A stretch of 22,289 nucleotides of DNA, taken from the NCBI GenBank assembly GCA_934667175.1, contig CAKULN010000044.1:1-22289 (forward strand). Direction: 5' to 3'. The notes below the pieces were generated by a model. It did not search any database, was not told where the DNA came from, and was given only the letters and a program-made list of their open reading frames with translations. Positions 22,226-22,289 of this stretch are shown one piece after another (position 1 is the stretch's first letter; each line of letters opens with the position of its first letter). This DNA is from an uncultured Bacteroidales bacterium. Its GTDB lineage: Bacteria > Bacteroidota > Bacteroidia > Bacteroidales > UBA932. A program made the position numbers and the translations under genes.

Positions 22226-22289
22226 CTAGTTCATCAAGGCCAAGTCTGCATCAATACATTCCCATATATCCGGGCGACAGAAATATTCA
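22226..22289 (-). CDS. Possible C-terminal end of an upstream polysaccharide gene (partial)
   Basis: From the right window edge a minus-strand frame reads EYFCRPDIWECIDADLALMN and stops at 22226-22228 (TAG). The residue content looks protein-like and the direction agrees with the rest of the locus. Only about 20 codons are visible, so no family can be named, and the antisense frame is also open; this is a weak call. Confidence 0.25.
   Translation of the reverse strand, partial: EYFCRPDIWECIDADLALMN

Overview
The window looks like part of a Bacteroidales (Bacteroidota) chromosome. The reasons are perfect or near-perfect TAnnTTTG -7 promoter boxes upstream of several genes, A-rich leaders with no Shine-Dalgarno sequence, a PUR-family (DUF3276) protein, a run of short-signal lipoproteins, and a capsule/O-antigen locus of the type common in gut Bacteroidales. 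I cannot name a genus with confidence; an Alistipes/Rikenellaceae-like or related lineage is plausible. No rRNA, tRNA, CRISPR array or complete insertion sequence was seen.

Region 1 (1-4.2 kb): a short NusB-like reading frame that stops after 47 codons on the minus strand, divergent from a PUR-family nucleic-acid-binding protein. Then comes a three-gene operon on the plus strand: a Tat-exported Gfo/Idh/MocA oxidoreductase, a DUF1080 (3-keto-disaccharide hydrolase family) lipoprotein and a TIM-barrel sugar isomerase/epimerase lipoprotein. Together they fit an oxidative, 3-keto-glycoside type of glycan breakdown outside the cytoplasm. A 16-bp palindromic candidate operator lies just upstream and a strong terminator closes the unit.

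Region 2 (4.3-9.1 kb): purine salvage and NAD metabolism. A methylthioadenosine/S-adenosylhomocysteine-type deaminase and a purine nucleoside phosphorylase are separated by 3 nt, followed by a small two-helix membrane protein. Next is a 42-bp-period tandem array of palindromic repeats, then glutamine-dependent NAD+ synthetase. One further copy of the repeat core lies alone at 12.25 kb.

Region 3 (9.1-12.4 kb): an AT-rich accessory segment. It holds about 0.5 kb with no convincing gene, a decayed fragment of a DUF234-type ATPase, a two-gene RloA/RloB-like (AbiL-like) putative anti-phage module on the minus strand, and about 0.5 kb of AT-rich noncoding DNA with palindromes.

Region 4 (12.4-22.3 kb, all minus strand): a surface-polysaccharide locus. 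In transcription order it reads: PglC-like phosphoglycosyl transferase, ATP-grasp ligase, PglD-like acetyltransferase, GT4 glycosyltransferase, terminator, DegT/PglE-type aminotransferase, a truncated DUF234 fragment, gmd and fcl (de novo GDP-L-fucose), an unusual nucleotidylyltransferase-GHMP kinase fusion, and a rhamnose-mutarotase-family protein. The last two look like a sugar-1-phosphate salvage/activation branch placed behind the de novo GDP-fucose genes; this is the most interesting functional hypothesis in the window. Base composition is mosaic: the gmd-to-mutarotase block is GC-rich, while the PglC/ATP-grasp/PglD block is AT-rich.
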